Positions 54,844 to 64,000 of a stretch of 64,000 bases of DNA are shown one piece after another (the stretch's first letter is position 1; every line of letters starts with the position of its first letter). The position numbers and the translations under genes are program-made. Below the pieces are notes generated by a model that was given only the letters and a program-made list of their open reading frames with translations, had not been told where the DNA came from and ran no database searches. Location: contig JAJXYC010000015.1 in assembly GCA_021780815.1 (NCBI GenBank), positions 62,001 through 126,000 of the forward strand. The letters are read 5' to 3'. This stretch comes from Bacteroidota bacterium. GTDB lineage: Bacteria; Bacteroidota; Ignavibacteria; Kapaibacteriales; UBA2268.

Positions 54844-54951
54844 CTTGAAAACATTATTAAATTTATAAAAAAGGTAGTTTAAAGTTTAAACTACCTCAAA
54901 ATTAATAATAAATTTTAATATCTCAAATAAATTTATAAAATTTATTCAAAA

Positions 54952-55359
54952 CTATAATTGTGCTTTTAAATATTCAACGTGCATACACTTGTTTTGAATA
55001 AATTCAAATCCATATTCTTCGGCTAATTTTTTGGCTTCATCACTAATAATTCCCTCTTGCAACCAAATAACTTTAATATCACCTTTGCTACGATTTCTTT
55101 CAATTGCTTCTTTTACAACTTTTACCGCTTCGGCAGATGGGCGAAAAACATCTAGAATTTCAATATCTCCTTCTACATCAGATAAATTGTGGGCAACTTT
55201 TCTTCCCATAATTTCATCGCTATGTGGGTTGATTGGGAAAATTTCATATCCTTTTGACATTAAAAATTTTGGAACTTGATATGCAGGTTTTTCCTCATTT
55301 GCAGACATTCCATAAATTCCAACCCTGCGATATCTTTCAAATATTTCTTTGATACTCAT
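54952..55359 (-). CDS. CoA-binding domain protein (YccU-like)
   Basis: 135 residues of the CoA_binding_2 family: IYGMSANEEKPAYQVPKFL, FPINPHSDEIMG and IWLQEGI. It is a Rossmann-type fold; relatives bind CoA. Function unclear. Confidence 0.9.
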   Translation of the reverse strand: MSIKEIFERYRRVGIYGMSANEEKPAYQVPKFLMSKGYEIFPINPHSDEIMGRKVAHNLSDVEGDIEILDVFRPSAEAVKVVKEAIERNRSKGDIKVIWLQEGIISDEAKKLAEEYGFEFIQNKCMHVEYLKAQL

Positions 55360-55424
55360 CTTGAAACCTCAAAAATTTAAGAACACATATTGTTAAATTA
55401 TTCAAGTTTAACGAATGTTACATT

Positions 55425-55464
55425 ATTATATTTTTTAAATTAAAATTATATTTTTTAAATTAAA
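55425..55464. repeat. Two-copy 20-bp tandem repeat
   Basis: The 20-bp AT-only unit that begins ATTATATTTTTT is repeated once directly (55425-55444 and 55445-55464), in the gap upstream of the 55640 gene. A small inverted repeat CGACA...TGTCG follows at 55502-55515. Confidence 0.7.
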
Positions 55465-55639
55465 ATTTAAGGTAAATTTTGACGATATTAATAAAATCAT
55501 GCGACAAAAATGTCGTAAAAGTTACAGACAATTTTCATAATAATTATATATATACTTGATAAATAAAGATTTATAAATTTTGGCACAAACTTTGTTCAAA
55601 CAATAGCGAATTCATTTTTATTAACAAAAAGGTACTTAA

Positions 55640-56311
55640 ATGAAAAAAACTTTATTTATTTCAGCTTTGTTAGTATTTGTTGGTTTACTCGCAATAAATA
55701 CTAATATCTTTTCACAAGGAAAAGGTAAAGGTGGAAACACAACAACTCATAAGTTTGTGGATGCAAATGGCGATGGTATTTGCGATAATTTCGTAGATGC
55801 AAATGGCGATGGTATTTGCGATAACTGTGGTAAATATGCAAATGGTAGAGGACAAGGTAATGGATCTTGCTCTAAATTTGTAGACGCAAATGGTGATGGT
55901 ATTTGCGATAATTTCGTAGATGCAAATGGCGATGGTATTTGCGATAACTGTGGTAAATATGCAAATGGTAATGGACAATGTTCAGGTAATGGATGTGGCC
56001 GTGGTAATGGATATGGTAGAAATATGAATAATTGCCGTTACCAAAATTCCTTTGCAAATACTTACAAATTAAATCAAGTTGTTTCACAAAATGGAACTAA
56101 TCTTACTTTTAATTTAACTATTGATTCAAAAGTAACTTTACAGATTTTTGACAGACAAGGCAATATAATTGATACCCCTTTTGATGGCAATTTAACATCA
56201 GGAACTCATTCAATTGATGTAAATACAACTAATTACAAATCAGGTGTTTACTTCTATCGCCTTACAATCAATGGACAATCTTTCTCCCGTGAATTCACAT
56301 TAGTGAAATAA
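55640..56311 (+). CDS. Secreted Asp/Cys-rich repeat protein with T9SS sorting domain
   Basis: 223 residues. Signal peptide, then two 32-residue copies (55751-55846 and 55874-55969) each holding two FVDANGDGICDN motifs, four in all, ending CGKYANG. The DxNxDG loop is the calcium-binding pattern of EF-hand/dockerin-like repeats, here with added Cys. A Gly/Asn-rich linker and a T9SS sorting domain (LQIFDRQGNIIDTPF, then SGVYFYRLTINGQS) end the protein. Probably a surface calcium- or metal-binding protein; function unknown. Confidence 0.85.
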   Translation: MKKTLFISALLVFVGLLAINTNIFSQGKGKGGNTTTHKFVDANGDGICDNFVDANGDGICDNCGKYANGRGQGNGSCSKFVDANGDGICDNFVDANGDGICDNCGKYANGNGQCSGNGCGRGNGYGRNMNNCRYQNSFANTYKLNQVVSQNGTNLTFNLTIDSKVTLQIFDRQGNIIDTPFDGNLTSGTHSIDVNTTNYKSGVYFYRLTINGQSFSREFTLVK

Positions 56312-56357
56312 TTGAATTTTTTATACCAATTCAATTTGCATATAAAAATATTCTTCT

Positions 56358-56400
56358 AATCCCCTGAATTCATTTTATTTAATTAATTCAGGGGATTTTG
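56358..56400 (+). terminator. Hairpin terminator
   Basis: AATCCCCTGAATT (56358-56370) pairs with AATTCAGGGGATT (56385-56397), a 13-bp stem with a 14-nt loop, followed by T residues. It ends the 55640 gene. Confidence 0.85.
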
Positions 56401-56519
56401 GCAATCTATTTATTTATAAGTATATTTCTTCCAGTATTTTTATATAAAAATATACATTCTTCATAACTTCATTACAATTTTCATTGAATAAAAGTGTTTA
56501 TACAATTATAATAATTAAA

Positions 56520-56975
56520 ATGAGTGAAGAAATGAATCTTGAAGAAAAAATCAATGAAGAATTAAAATCAGCAATGAAAAATCAAGAAAAGGTCCGCCTT
56601 GATGCAATTCGCTCAATCCGCAGTGCTATTCTTGAATTCAACAAAAGCGGAATTGGAAGAGCAATGACAAGTGAGGAAGAATTAAAATTATTAAATTCTT
56701 TGGCAAAAAAAAGAAAAGAATCAATAGAAATGTATGAAAAAGGCAACAGACCTGAATTAGCTGAAAAAGAAAGCCAAGAACTAAAAGTTATTCAAGAATT
56801 TTTGCCGAAGCAATTATCTGACGAGGAAGTACAATCTATTATCCAAAAAGTAATTGCCGAAAATAATGCAACAGCAAAAGATTTTGGCAAAATAATGGGA
56901 CTGGTAATGAAACAAGTTTCTGGGAAATATGATGGTAGTAAAATTCAAGCAATTTTAAAGGAACTATTAGTCTAA
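56520..56975 (+). CDS. yqeY: YqeY/GatB-like domain protein
   Basis: About 151 residues. Helical protein with LKSAMKNQEKVRLDAIRSIRSAI near the start, YEKGNRPELAEKE in the middle and DFGKIMGLVMKQVSGKYDGS at the end. Related to the tail of GatB that contacts tRNA; true function unclear. ATG 56520 fits the family start. mutS2 begins 22 nt downstream. Confidence 0.93.
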   Translation: MSEEMNLEEKINEELKSAMKNQEKVRLDAIRSIRSAILEFNKSGIGRAMTSEEELKLLNSLAKKRKESIEMYEKGNRPELAEKESQELKVIQEFLPKQLSDEEVQSIIQKVIAENNATAKDFGKIMGLVMKQVSGKYDGSKIQAILKELLV

Positions 56976-56997
56976 CAAATATTTACTTAAAAATTTT

Positions 56998-59433
56998 ATG
57001 AAGCAATCTACATCTCAAGAAAATATTACATTTGACAACGAATTAACTAATTTATCTTTGCAAGAACTTGAATTTTACAAAGTTCTGGACATTATTGCAA
57101 AGTATGCAAATTCAGATTTAGGCAAAAAAAACATAGCCAATTCAAAATTTTTTAATGATTCTAAATTATTATCAGAAGAACTTGATTTAATTCAAGAAGT
57201 AAGAAATTTATTAATGAAAGGCGACTCATTTCCTTTTGGGAATTTGAAAGACATTTATCCAATAATTTATAAAAGTCAAATTGAAAAAGCGGCACTTTCA
57301 CCTATTGAATTATATCAAATTCTTGAATTATTAAGAATTTCTAAGGAAATGAAATCATTTTTGCGTTCAAGGTCAGAAGATGCCCAAAACCTATTTTTGC
57401 GAAGCGACTTACTGATTGAAAATAAATTGTTAGAAAAACATATTGATGAAGCAATTGACATTACAGGAATGGTTAAAGATAATGCTTCAAGAGAATTAGC
57501 AAGAATTCGCAGGGAAATTATTGAAAAATCAGCACAATTAAGAAATCGTTTAAATAAGCTTCTAAAGAAATATACAGACGAAGAGTTTGCTCGTGAAGAT
57601 TTTGTTTCAATACGTGATGGACGATTTGTTATTCCTATTAAAGTAGAAAATAAGCGAACTATAAGTGGAATTATTCACGGTGCTTCACAAACTGGCTCTA
57701 CAGTTTTTGTTGAACCTTCCGAAATTGTGGAACTTAATAATGAATTATCTCTGTTGGAAAACGAAGAAAAAAGAGAAATTTATAAAATTTTATTGAACTT
57801 AACTACTGAAATTCGCCAATATGCGAAAGATTTAATTAAATCATTAGATATCTTAGGTTATTTTGATTCAATTTATGCCAAAGCGGTATTTAGTATTGAA
57901 TTTGATGGGATTAAGCCAAAAATAGTCGATGAACACTATTTATATTTAAAAAATTCAAAGCATCCCCTATTAGTTGCAAGCAAAGGACTTAAAAATGTTA
58001 TACCTTTAAGTGTAGAATTGACCTCCGAAAAAAGAGGAATTTTAATATCTGGACCAAACGCAGGCGGCAAAACTATTGCCCTTAAAACAATTGGAATTAA
58101 TCTTGCATTAGCAATGTCTGGTAACTTCCCTATTGGCGAATGTATAACAAATATTAGAGCAATTTATACTTATATTGGTGATAATCAATCTATTCAAAAC
58201 GATTTAAGCACTTTTAGCGCTCAAATTTTAAGATTACAAAAAATTATATCAGCCTCATTCTCTGAAACATTAGTTTTAGTTGATGAAATTGGTTCTGGAA
58301 CTGACCCCGTAGAAGGTTCAGCAATTGCAGCAGGAATATTAGAAACTTTTGCTGAAATGAATCTTTTCTTTCTAGCTACTACCCATCAATCTTCACTTAA
58401 AACTTTTGCTTTAAATAGAGATGAAATTCAAAATGCTTCATTAGAATTTGATGAAAGAAATTTGAAACCAACTTATAAATTCCATGTCGGTATTCCCGGA
58501 AATAGTTATGCTTTCTCTTTGTCAAAAAATATTGGTCTATCGGATTTAGTACTTAAAAGAGCTCGTAAATATCTAGATAATAAACAGCAAGAATTAGAAA
58601 AAGGTATTAAACTTTTGCAATTTTATCAGAAAAAATCTTTGCAAGCTTTAAATGAAGCTCAAAAAGAAAGAGCAAAAGCAAAAAAGATTTCTGATGAATT
58701 TGAACAAAAATATAGCGACTTCAAAAAACGAAAATCCGAACTTTTAATAGAAGCTCGAAAAGAAGCATCTAAAATTTTTGAAAATTCAAATGCTTTAATT
58801 GAAAAAACTATTAAAGAAATTCGGGAAGAAAAAAAGCAATTTGCTGAAATAAAAAAAGAATTTGCTCAACAAAAACAAAGTCTAATAGAAACCAGTGATG
58901 CCAATGAAAAAGAAAGCAATTCTAATATCAGTTCTAATAAAACTGAGCAAATCAAAAATATTCCAACAACGTCCGAAAATATTGATTTAAAAATTGGGCA
59001 ATTTGTTCAATATTCTGAAAACCAAAGCATCGGGAAAATTGTAGAATTAGACCAACAAAAGAAAATTGCAATTGTCGAAATAAATGGTATCAAATTTAAA
59101 ATAAAAAATAAACTTTTAACAATTGTTAATAATTATAAAGAAAAAGAAGAAATTAAAAGTAATAAAGCTTTTACCGATAACATTAAATTTGACGTTCAAG
59201 CAAGACTTGATATACGTGGTGAACGAGTTGAAGTAGCTTTAAGAAAAACTGATGAATTCATTTCAAATGCAATTTTGTCAAATGCCACACTTTTAACTAT
59301 AATCCACGGAAAAGGAACAGGTGCTTTAAGAGAAGCAATTCAAAGTATGTTAAACCACCATCAATCAATCAAATCTTACCGTGATGGAGATCTAGTGGAA
59401 GGTGGTTCTGGTGTAACAATCATTGAATTATAA
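56998..59433 (+). CDS. mutS2: MutS2 endonuclease
   Basis: 811 residues. Core and clamp helices, then ATPase with GPNAGGKTIALKT and VDEIGSGTDPVEG, a long coiled coil (~530-640), and a C-terminal Smr nuclease domain with LDIRGERVEVA and IIHGKGTGALREAI. MutS2 acts on recombination intermediates or on collided ribosomes in other bacteria. It follows yqeY. Confidence 0.95.
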   Translation: MKQSTSQENITFDNELTNLSLQELEFYKVLDIIAKYANSDLGKKNIANSKFFNDSKLLSEELDLIQEVRNLLMKGDSFPFGNLKDIYPIIYKSQIEKAALSPIELYQILELLRISKEMKSFLRSRSEDAQNLFLRSDLLIENKLLEKHIDEAIDITGMVKDNASRELARIRREIIEKSAQLRNRLNKLLKKYTDEEFAREDFVSIRDGRFVIPIKVENKRTISGIIHGASQTGSTVFVEPSEIVELNNELSLLENEEKREIYKILLNLTTEIRQYAKDLIKSLDILGYFDSIYAKAVFSIEFDGIKPKIVDEHYLYLKNSKHPLLVASKGLKNVIPLSVELTSEKRGILISGPNAGGKTIALKTIGINLALAMSGNFPIGECITNIRAIYTYIGDNQSIQNDLSTFSAQILRLQKIISASFSETLVLVDEIGSGTDPVEGSAIAAGILETFAEMNLFFLATTHQSSLKTFALNRDEIQNASLEFDERNLKPTYKFHVGIPGNSYAFSLSKNIGLSDLVLKRARKYLDNKQQELEKGIKLLQFYQKKSLQALNEAQKERAKAKKISDEFEQKYSDFKKRKSELLIEARKEASKIFENSNALIEKTIKEIREEKKQFAEIKKEFAQQKQSLIETSDANEKESNSNISSNKTEQIKNIPTTSENIDLKIGQFVQYSENQSIGKIVELDQQKKIAIVEINGIKFKIKNKLLTIVNNYKEKEEIKSNKAFTDNIKFDVQARLDIRGERVEVALRKTDEFISNAILSNATLLTIIHGKGTGALREAIQSMLNHHQSIKSYRDGDLVEGGSGVTIIEL

Positions 59434-59463
59434 TTAAAAATAAATCTATAATTAAACAGTAAA

Positions 59464-59818
59464 ATGACTAAGCCACCTTTAAAATATAAAATAAACAAGA
59501 CTGATTTATTCTTTAAGGAAAATGAAGTAGAGAGTGATTTCCATTTAAGAAAAACACTGTTTTTGCAACAGTTAAAAAGTTCATCAGATAAGCAAAGATA
59601 CAAACATTATACTGAAAGCTATACTAGTGGAAAATCACTTACTGTTGGCTTTATTATCAAATATTTACCAAATAATATTAAGCAGATAATATCAACTTTA
59701 AGAAATGAAAAAAAAAGTAATGACTTACGAAAAAGCAAAATTTGTACGTTAAAAAGGATATGATGATGCTTTAGAATTTGCGTATGGTAATACAAGTCAA
59801 AAATTCGGTAGGTGGTAA
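59464..59818 (+). pseudogene. Possible decayed gene between mutS2 and nuoA
   Basis: A 99-codon frame (59464-59763) overlaps a second frame (59705-59818) that starts in the same place as a run of nine A's at 59708-59716 and reads MKKKVMTYEKAKF, then a stop, then GYDDALEFAYGNTSQKF. The switch at a poly-A run plus the in-frame stop suggests one broken gene, but neither part matches a family I know. It could also be non-coding. Confidence 0.35.
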
Positions 59819-59923
59819 AAATATAGAACAAATGCGTTAAATAAAATAAATTAGTATTAAAATTTTGTAAAATGAGAAAAAAAGATTAATTTACATTTTT
59901 GAAAATAACAAGGTTAAATAAAT

Positions 59924-60280
59924 ATGTTAGAACTTTACTTGCCAATAATAGTTATGGTAGTTTTGGGCGTAGTTGTGGCTCTTGTATTTTTAGCATTATC
60001 AATGTGGCTGGGTTCAAGAAGAGCAACACCTTTAAAAACAACAACTTACGAAAGCGGAGTAGAACCTGTAAAAACTGCAAGAGAAAGATTTTCAGTGAAG
60101 TTTTATATGGTTGCGGTGAGTTTTATTGTATTTGATATAGAAGTTGTTTTCTTATATCCATGGGCTATACAAGCAGGTACATTAGGGATAATCCCCTTTA
60201 TAGCAATGATAGTTTTCATTATAATTTTGTTTGCAGGATATTATTATGAATTAAAGAAAGGAGGCTTTGAATGGGATTAA
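59924..60280 (+). CDS. nuoA: NADH-quinone oxidoreductase subunit A
   Basis: 118 residues, three helices. Family motif [25 protein letters not shown] and [12 protein letters not shown]. It is a membrane part of complex I. It overlaps nuoB by 10 nt. Confidence 0.95.
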   Translation: MLELYLPIIVMVVLGVVVALVFLALSMWLGSRRATPLKTTTYESGVEPVKTARERFSVKFYMVAVSFIVFDIEVVFLYPWAIQAGTLGIIPFIAMIVFIIILFAGYYYELKKGGFEWD

Positions 60281-60879
60281 ATAAAGCACTTGAAAGTCAA
60301 GGTTTTTTAACAACTTCAATAGAAGCAGTAATAAATTGGGCAAGGAAAAATTCTGCCTGGCCTATGCCATTAGGAATTTCCTGTTGTGGAATTGAAATGA
60401 TGGCATTTGCATCATCAAGATTTGACGTTTCACGTTTCGGATCGGAAGTTTTCCGTATGACACCAAGACAATCCGATATACTTATCGTAGCGGGAACAGT
60501 TACTTACAAGATGTCTTGGATTGTGCGTAAGATATATGACCAAATGCCTGACCCAAAATGGGTCATTTCTATGGGTGTATGTGCTTCAACAGGTGGAATG
60601 TTTCGTAGTTATTCAGTTGTTCAAGGCGTTGACCAATTTCTACCTATTGATGTTTATGTTGCAGGATGTCCTCCCAACCCTGAAAATCTAATAATGGGAT
60701 TGATGGCAATTCAAGATAAAATTGGAAAAACTCGTCCTGATTTGGCTAATTTCGGGAAAAATATATCTGCAACTCCTGTTCAAGGTGGATTTTATTCTCC
60801 TTTTGCTTTTAACCCATTAAAAAAACAGGTTATTGAAGGAAAGAATTTATCTGATTTAGAAAAGAAAATCTTATCTTAA
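60271..60879 (+). CDS. nuoB: NADH-quinone oxidoreductase subunit B
   Basis: 202 residues. Ligands of the N2 cluster are present: C38-C39 in SCCGIEMM, C104 in GVCASTGG and C133 in GCPPNPEN. It passes electrons to quinone. No nuoC-N follow; a kinase gene comes 10 nt later, so the rest of complex I is elsewhere. Confidence 0.95.
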   Translation: MGLNKALESQGFLTTSIEAVINWARKNSAWPMPLGISCCGIEMMAFASSRFDVSRFGSEVFRMTPRQSDILIVAGTVTYKMSWIVRKIYDQMPDPKWVISMGVCASTGGMFRSYSVVQGVDQFLPIDVYVAGCPPNPENLIMGLMAIQDKIGKTRPDLANFGKNISATPVQGGFYSPFAFNPLKKQVIEGKNLSDLEKKILS

Positions 60880-60889
60880 GATAATTTTT

Positions 60890-63253
60890 ATGGAAACCTT
60901 TACTGAAAACAACATAATCAATAATACTCATAACGAGATTGAAAATCAATATAAAAACCTTGTATCTAAAATGGTACAAGGTTTTGCTTTTCATAAAATT
61001 ATCCTTAATGAATCGGGTAAACCTATTGATTATGTTTTTCTTGAAATTAATGAAAGCTTTGAGAAAATTACAGGATTAAAAAGAAATGAAATAATAGGCA
61101 AAACAATTAAAGAAGTTATACCTAATATTGAAACATCTCTTATTGACAAATACGGAGAAATTGCATTAACTGCTAAACCAATACAAATAGAGCAATATGT
61201 ACAGGGATTAGGTAAATATTTTTCTATTGTAGCATACTCTCCTGAAAAAATGTTCTTTGCAACTATTTTCACTGACATTTCGGAAATAAAAGAGATGGAA
61301 AATGAACTTAGAGAAAGTGAAAAAAAATTCAAAGCCATTGCCGCCTATACGGCTAATTGGGAATCTTGGTTTGACAATAAAGGTAGGTTCCTTTGGGTTA
61401 ATCCACAAGTAGAAGCAATTACAGGTTATACAGCAGAAGAAATTCTTAACAATATTAAGAAATTTAGCGATTTAATATATAAAGATGATTTAATTAGAGT
61501 TGCTGCAAAATTTAGAAGTATAATACAAGGCGTTGAACCGGCGGGAAAAGATTTTGAGTTTCGTTGTGTAGGAAAAAACGGAAATATCTTTTGGCTTTCA
61601 GTTAATTGGCAACAAATTTTTGACGATGAAGGAAATTCAATCGGCGTTAGAACAAGTGCAAGAGAAATTACTGAAGAAAGGCAGTCTTACGAACTTATAA
61701 AACTTTTAAATACTGCGGTTGAACAAAGCCCAGTTTCTATTTTTATTACAGATAACAGCGGTAAAATAATTTTTGTAAATAAAAAATTTTCTGAAACAAC
61801 AGGATATTCATTTCAAGAAGTTAAAGGTAAAAGTCCAAGTGTATTAAAATCGGGTTGCCATAGTAAAGATTTTTATGATAACCTTTGGAATACAATTAAA
61901 TCAGGCAAAGAATGGTCATCAGAAGTAAAAAATAAAAAAAAGGACGGTAAAATTTTTTGGGAAAAAGAAATAATTTCTCCAATTTTTGATGAAAATAACC
62001 AAATTACTCATTATGTTGCTGTAAAAGAAGATATTGACCAAAAGAAAGCTTCTGAAACACAAATAAAGATGTTGGCTATCGCATTAGACAATATAGAAGC
62101 TTATGTTTTCATTAAAGATTTAGATGGAAAATATATTTATGCAAACCTCGCTACTTTACACCTATTTAACACTTCTCTTGATAAACTTGTTGGAACTGAT
62201 GATAGTCTATATTTCAATGAAGAAACTTATCTAACAATTAAAGAAAACGATTTAGATACAATAAATTCCTTAGAAATAACTAAAAACGAAGAAATTCTTA
62301 TTTTAAACAATAGTCATGATGAATTAGTTTGGTTAACTTTAAGGTCTCCAAAATATAATTCAGAAGGACTAATTGAAGGCATTTATTGTGTTGCAACTGA
62401 TATTACTGAACGAAAAAATTTCGAAAAAGAATTAATTGAATTAAATGAGCAAATTGAAATTTCACGTACTGAAATAAAAGTAGATTTGTATCGCCGTAAC
62501 TTATTAGTAGAAGAACTTGAAGAAACTAAACGTATCTTAGAAAAAACTAATTCTGAAAAGGATAAATTCTTTTCAATTATAGCACATGATTTACGTAGTC
62601 CATTTAATGGGTTTTTAGGATTAACCAAAATGCTTAGTGAAAATATCAATATATTTGATAGTGATGATGTCCAAGAAATTTCTCTCCAACTTTACGAATC
62701 GGCATCCAATTTATATAAGCTTCTGGAAAACTTGTTAGAATGGTCAAGGATTCAACGTGGATTAACTCAATTTAATCCTGAATACTGCGATTTAAATATG
62801 CTTGTAAATCAAAACTTCCAAATACTTAAAGAATTTGCTAATCAAAAGTCTATTACTTTTGCGAAAAATATTCCAGAGGGCTGTGAAGTTTATTGTGATG
62901 TATCTATGCTCAATACAGTTTTACGAAATCTAATCTCTAATGCAATAAAATTTACTCCCAGAAATGGTCAAATAATTATCAATGGGAATAATAATGAAAG
63001 AAACGTTTTAATCCAAGTCAAAGATTCGGGAATTGGTATAAGCAGTGAAATGATTGATAAATTATTTTTGATTGACCAAAAGATTTCACGACAGGGAACA
63101 GAAGGTGAACCAAGCACAGGGTTAGGGCTTTTGCTCTGCAAAGAATTTATTGAAAAACATAGCGGAAATATTTGGGTTACAAGTGAAGTAGGTCAAGGTA
63201 GTTCCTTTTTCTTTACTTTGCCTTATCCTAAAAAACAATTAATATTTTATTAA
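60890..63253 (+). CDS. Multi-PAS sensor histidine kinase
   Basis: 787 residues, soluble. Four PAS segments (~20-140, 145-265, 270-390, 395-515), a coiled-coil link, then HisKA with IIAHDLRSPFNG (phospho-acceptor H566) and HATPase with NAIKFTPRNG, DSGIGIS and TGLGLLLCKEF. It senses an internal signal, perhaps redox, and phosphorylates an unidentified regulator; none is encoded beside it. It lies 10 nt after nuoB, so it may be co-transcribed with complex I genes. Confidence 0.93.
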   Translation: METFTENNIINNTHNEIENQYKNLVSKMVQGFAFHKIILNESGKPIDYVFLEINESFEKITGLKRNEIIGKTIKEVIPNIETSLIDKYGEIALTAKPIQIEQYVQGLGKYFSIVAYSPEKMFFATIFTDISEIKEMENELRESEKKFKAIAAYTANWESWFDNKGRFLWVNPQVEAITGYTAEEILNNIKKFSDLIYKDDLIRVAAKFRSIIQGVEPAGKDFEFRCVGKNGNIFWLSVNWQQIFDDEGNSIGVRTSAREITEERQSYELIKLLNTAVEQSPVSIFITDNSGKIIFVNKKFSETTGYSFQEVKGKSPSVLKSGCHSKDFYDNLWNTIKSGKEWSSEVKNKKKDGKIFWEKEIISPIFDENNQITHYVAVKEDIDQKKASETQIKMLAIALDNIEAYVFIKDLDGKYIYANLATLHLFNTSLDKLVGTDDSLYFNEETYLTIKENDLDTINSLEITKNEEILILNNSHDELVWLTLRSPKYNSEGLIEGIYCVATDITERKNFEKELIELNEQIEISRTEIKVDLYRRNLLVEELEETKRILEKTNSEKDKFFSIIAHDLRSPFNGFLGLTKMLSENINIFDSDDVQEISLQLYESASNLYKLLENLLEWSRIQRGLTQFNPEYCDLNMLVNQNFQILKEFANQKSITFAKNIPEGCEVYCDVSMLNTVLRNLISNAIKFTPRNGQIIINGNNNERNVLIQVKDSGIGISSEMIDKLFLIDQKISRQGTEGEPSTGLGLLLCKEFIEKHSGNIWVTSEVGQGSSFFFTLPYPKKQLIFY

Positions 63254-63255
63254 TA

Positions 63256-63834
63256 TTATTCAAAAACTTTTACAACATCTGCAAATTTCAGTTCTTTTAT
63301 TTGTTGTGACTGCAAAATATCTAAATTTAATTTACCAATTGAATATCTTATTAATCTTAATGTTGGCAAACCTATACTTGCAGTCATTTTGCGGATTTGG
63401 CGATTTTTCCCTTCTGTTATTGAAATATTCAGCCACGAAGTTGGCATGTTTTTTCTAAATCTAATCGGAGGAAATCTTTCCGGAAGCATTGGCTCTTCAA
63501 TAACTTTGACGTTGGCTGGTTTAGTCCTGCATTGCATTTGCTTTAATTTAATCAACACCCCAATTCTTAATTGCTCTATTTGGTAAGGCAACGGAATTCC
63601 TTCAATTTGAACTATATATGTCTTTGTAATATTTGATTTTGGTGATAAAATTTTCGTTTTAAATTTATTGTCATTTGTTAATAAAAGTAATCCTTCTGAA
63701 TCATAATCTAAACGTCCAATTGAATAAACATCTGTTGGAAAATCGAAAATGCTTTTAAGTGTTTGTTTCCCATCACTTTCCGAAAATTGAGAAAGCACCT
63801 GAAAAGGCTTATAAATGGCAAAATACTTGTTCAT
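63256..63834 (-). CDS. rluE: Large-subunit rRNA pseudouridine synthase, RluE type
   Basis: 192 residues. Short N-terminus without S4 domain, catalytic Asp in SIGRLDYDSEGLLLLTND, and KPFQVLSQF and KNRQIRKMTASIGLPTLRLIR. It makes pseudouridine in 23S rRNA. It converges with the kinase gene (2 nt apart). Confidence 0.93.
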   Translation of the reverse strand: MNKYFAIYKPFQVLSQFSESDGKQTLKSIFDFPTDVYSIGRLDYDSEGLLLLTNDNKFKTKILSPKSNITKTYIVQIEGIPLPYQIEQLRIGVLIKLKQMQCRTKPANVKVIEEPMLPERFPPIRFRKNMPTSWLNISITEGKNRQIRKMTASIGLPTLRLIRYSIGKLNLDILQSQQIKELKFADVVKVFE

Positions 63835-63939
63835 TTTTTATTAATTGATTGTTTGTTGAAAAAATTTCTAACAAAATTAAATAAAATTTGTAACTTTTTC
63901 AACATTTTAAACGTCTTACTATTAAGGTAGAGTACTTTT

Positions 63940-63953
63940 TGGCAAATTTGCCA
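63940..63953. other. 14-bp palindrome
   Basis: TGGCAAATTTGCCA is a perfect palindrome, 10 nt before the terminator-like hairpin. It could be a protein site or the first hairpin of a leader RNA. Confidence 0.4.
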
Positions 63954-63963
63954 TAAAGTCTTG

Positions 63964-64000
63964 TGTGGAGTTGTCGGGAGACATTCTCCACATTTTTTTT
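63964..64000 (+). terminator. Terminator-like hairpin at right edge
   Basis: TGTGGAG (63964-63970) pairs with CTCCACA (63986-63992), loop 15 nt, then eight T's to the window end. No plus-strand gene ends here, since rluE reads left from 63834. It may be the attenuator of a leader for a gene beyond the window, or the end of a small RNA. Confidence 0.6.

Overview
The window is AT-rich, gene-dense bacterial DNA. It looks like the Bacteroidota/Chlorobiota/Ignavibacteriota (FCB) group: secreted proteins end in type IX secretion (T9SS) sorting domains, there is an OMP_b-brl/carboxypeptidase-regulatory outer-membrane receptor, start sites are often A-rich rather than strong Shine-Dalgarno sites, and neighbouring genes are commonly coupled. 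I cannot place it below that level. No rRNA, tRNA or CRISPR array was seen.

Region 1 (1-7937) is accessory DNA that looks like a small integron. A leftward tyrosine recombinase (1001-1825) diverges from three rightward cassettes. Each cassette ends 8-18 nt after its last stop codon in a 119-132 bp imperfect palindrome bounded by a GTTRTRY-like core (3154-3285, 6103-6221, 7818-7937). An inverted pair of the same core lies between the recombinase and the first cassette (1850-1924) and could be the attI equivalent. Cargo: a HEPN-domain protein, a lipocalin-like protein with a three-domain membrane fusion (ICMT-like, PAP2-like, Lgt-like), and an AAA ATPase-DUF4435/Toprim protein resembling a single-chain PARIS defence effector. 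A truncated D12 adenine methylase and a degenerate repeat lie on the other side of the recombinase.

Region 2 (8068-19991) is one long leftward locus under an apparent TetR switch: NifX-like, FmdE-like, TauE-like permease, porin, TolC, HlyD, RND pump, a Cys-containing periplasmic protein, an outer-membrane barrel, an HdrA-like/zinc-ribbon protein and a CDF exporter. Near-identical 16-bp operator-like sites precede both tetR and the first operon gene, so it reads as a regulated export and sulfur/metal-handling module.

Region 3 (20270-27902) holds a membrane protein, a type II restriction-modification pair whose endonuclease start lies in a three-copy 11-bp repeat encoding overlapping minigenes, and an arsenic operon (arsR, arsC, arsP, four thioredoxin-fold proteins, ccdA, acr3).

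Region 4 (27985-64000) is mostly housekeeping and cell-surface genes: pabC/pabB/pabA, class II photolyase, a DprE1/DprE2-like pair, cmk, HAD phosphatase, ssb, speA, murF, pepD, yqeY, mutS2, nuoA-nuoB, a PAS histidine kinase and rluE. Large exported proteins (a six-repeat T9SS protein, a GH51 arabinofuranosidase, beta-propellers, a Cys/Asp-rich repeat protein, a TonB-receptor-like barrel) are interspersed. A cutA gene at 44257-44586 carries two nonsense codons at conserved positions and is a clear pseudogene.
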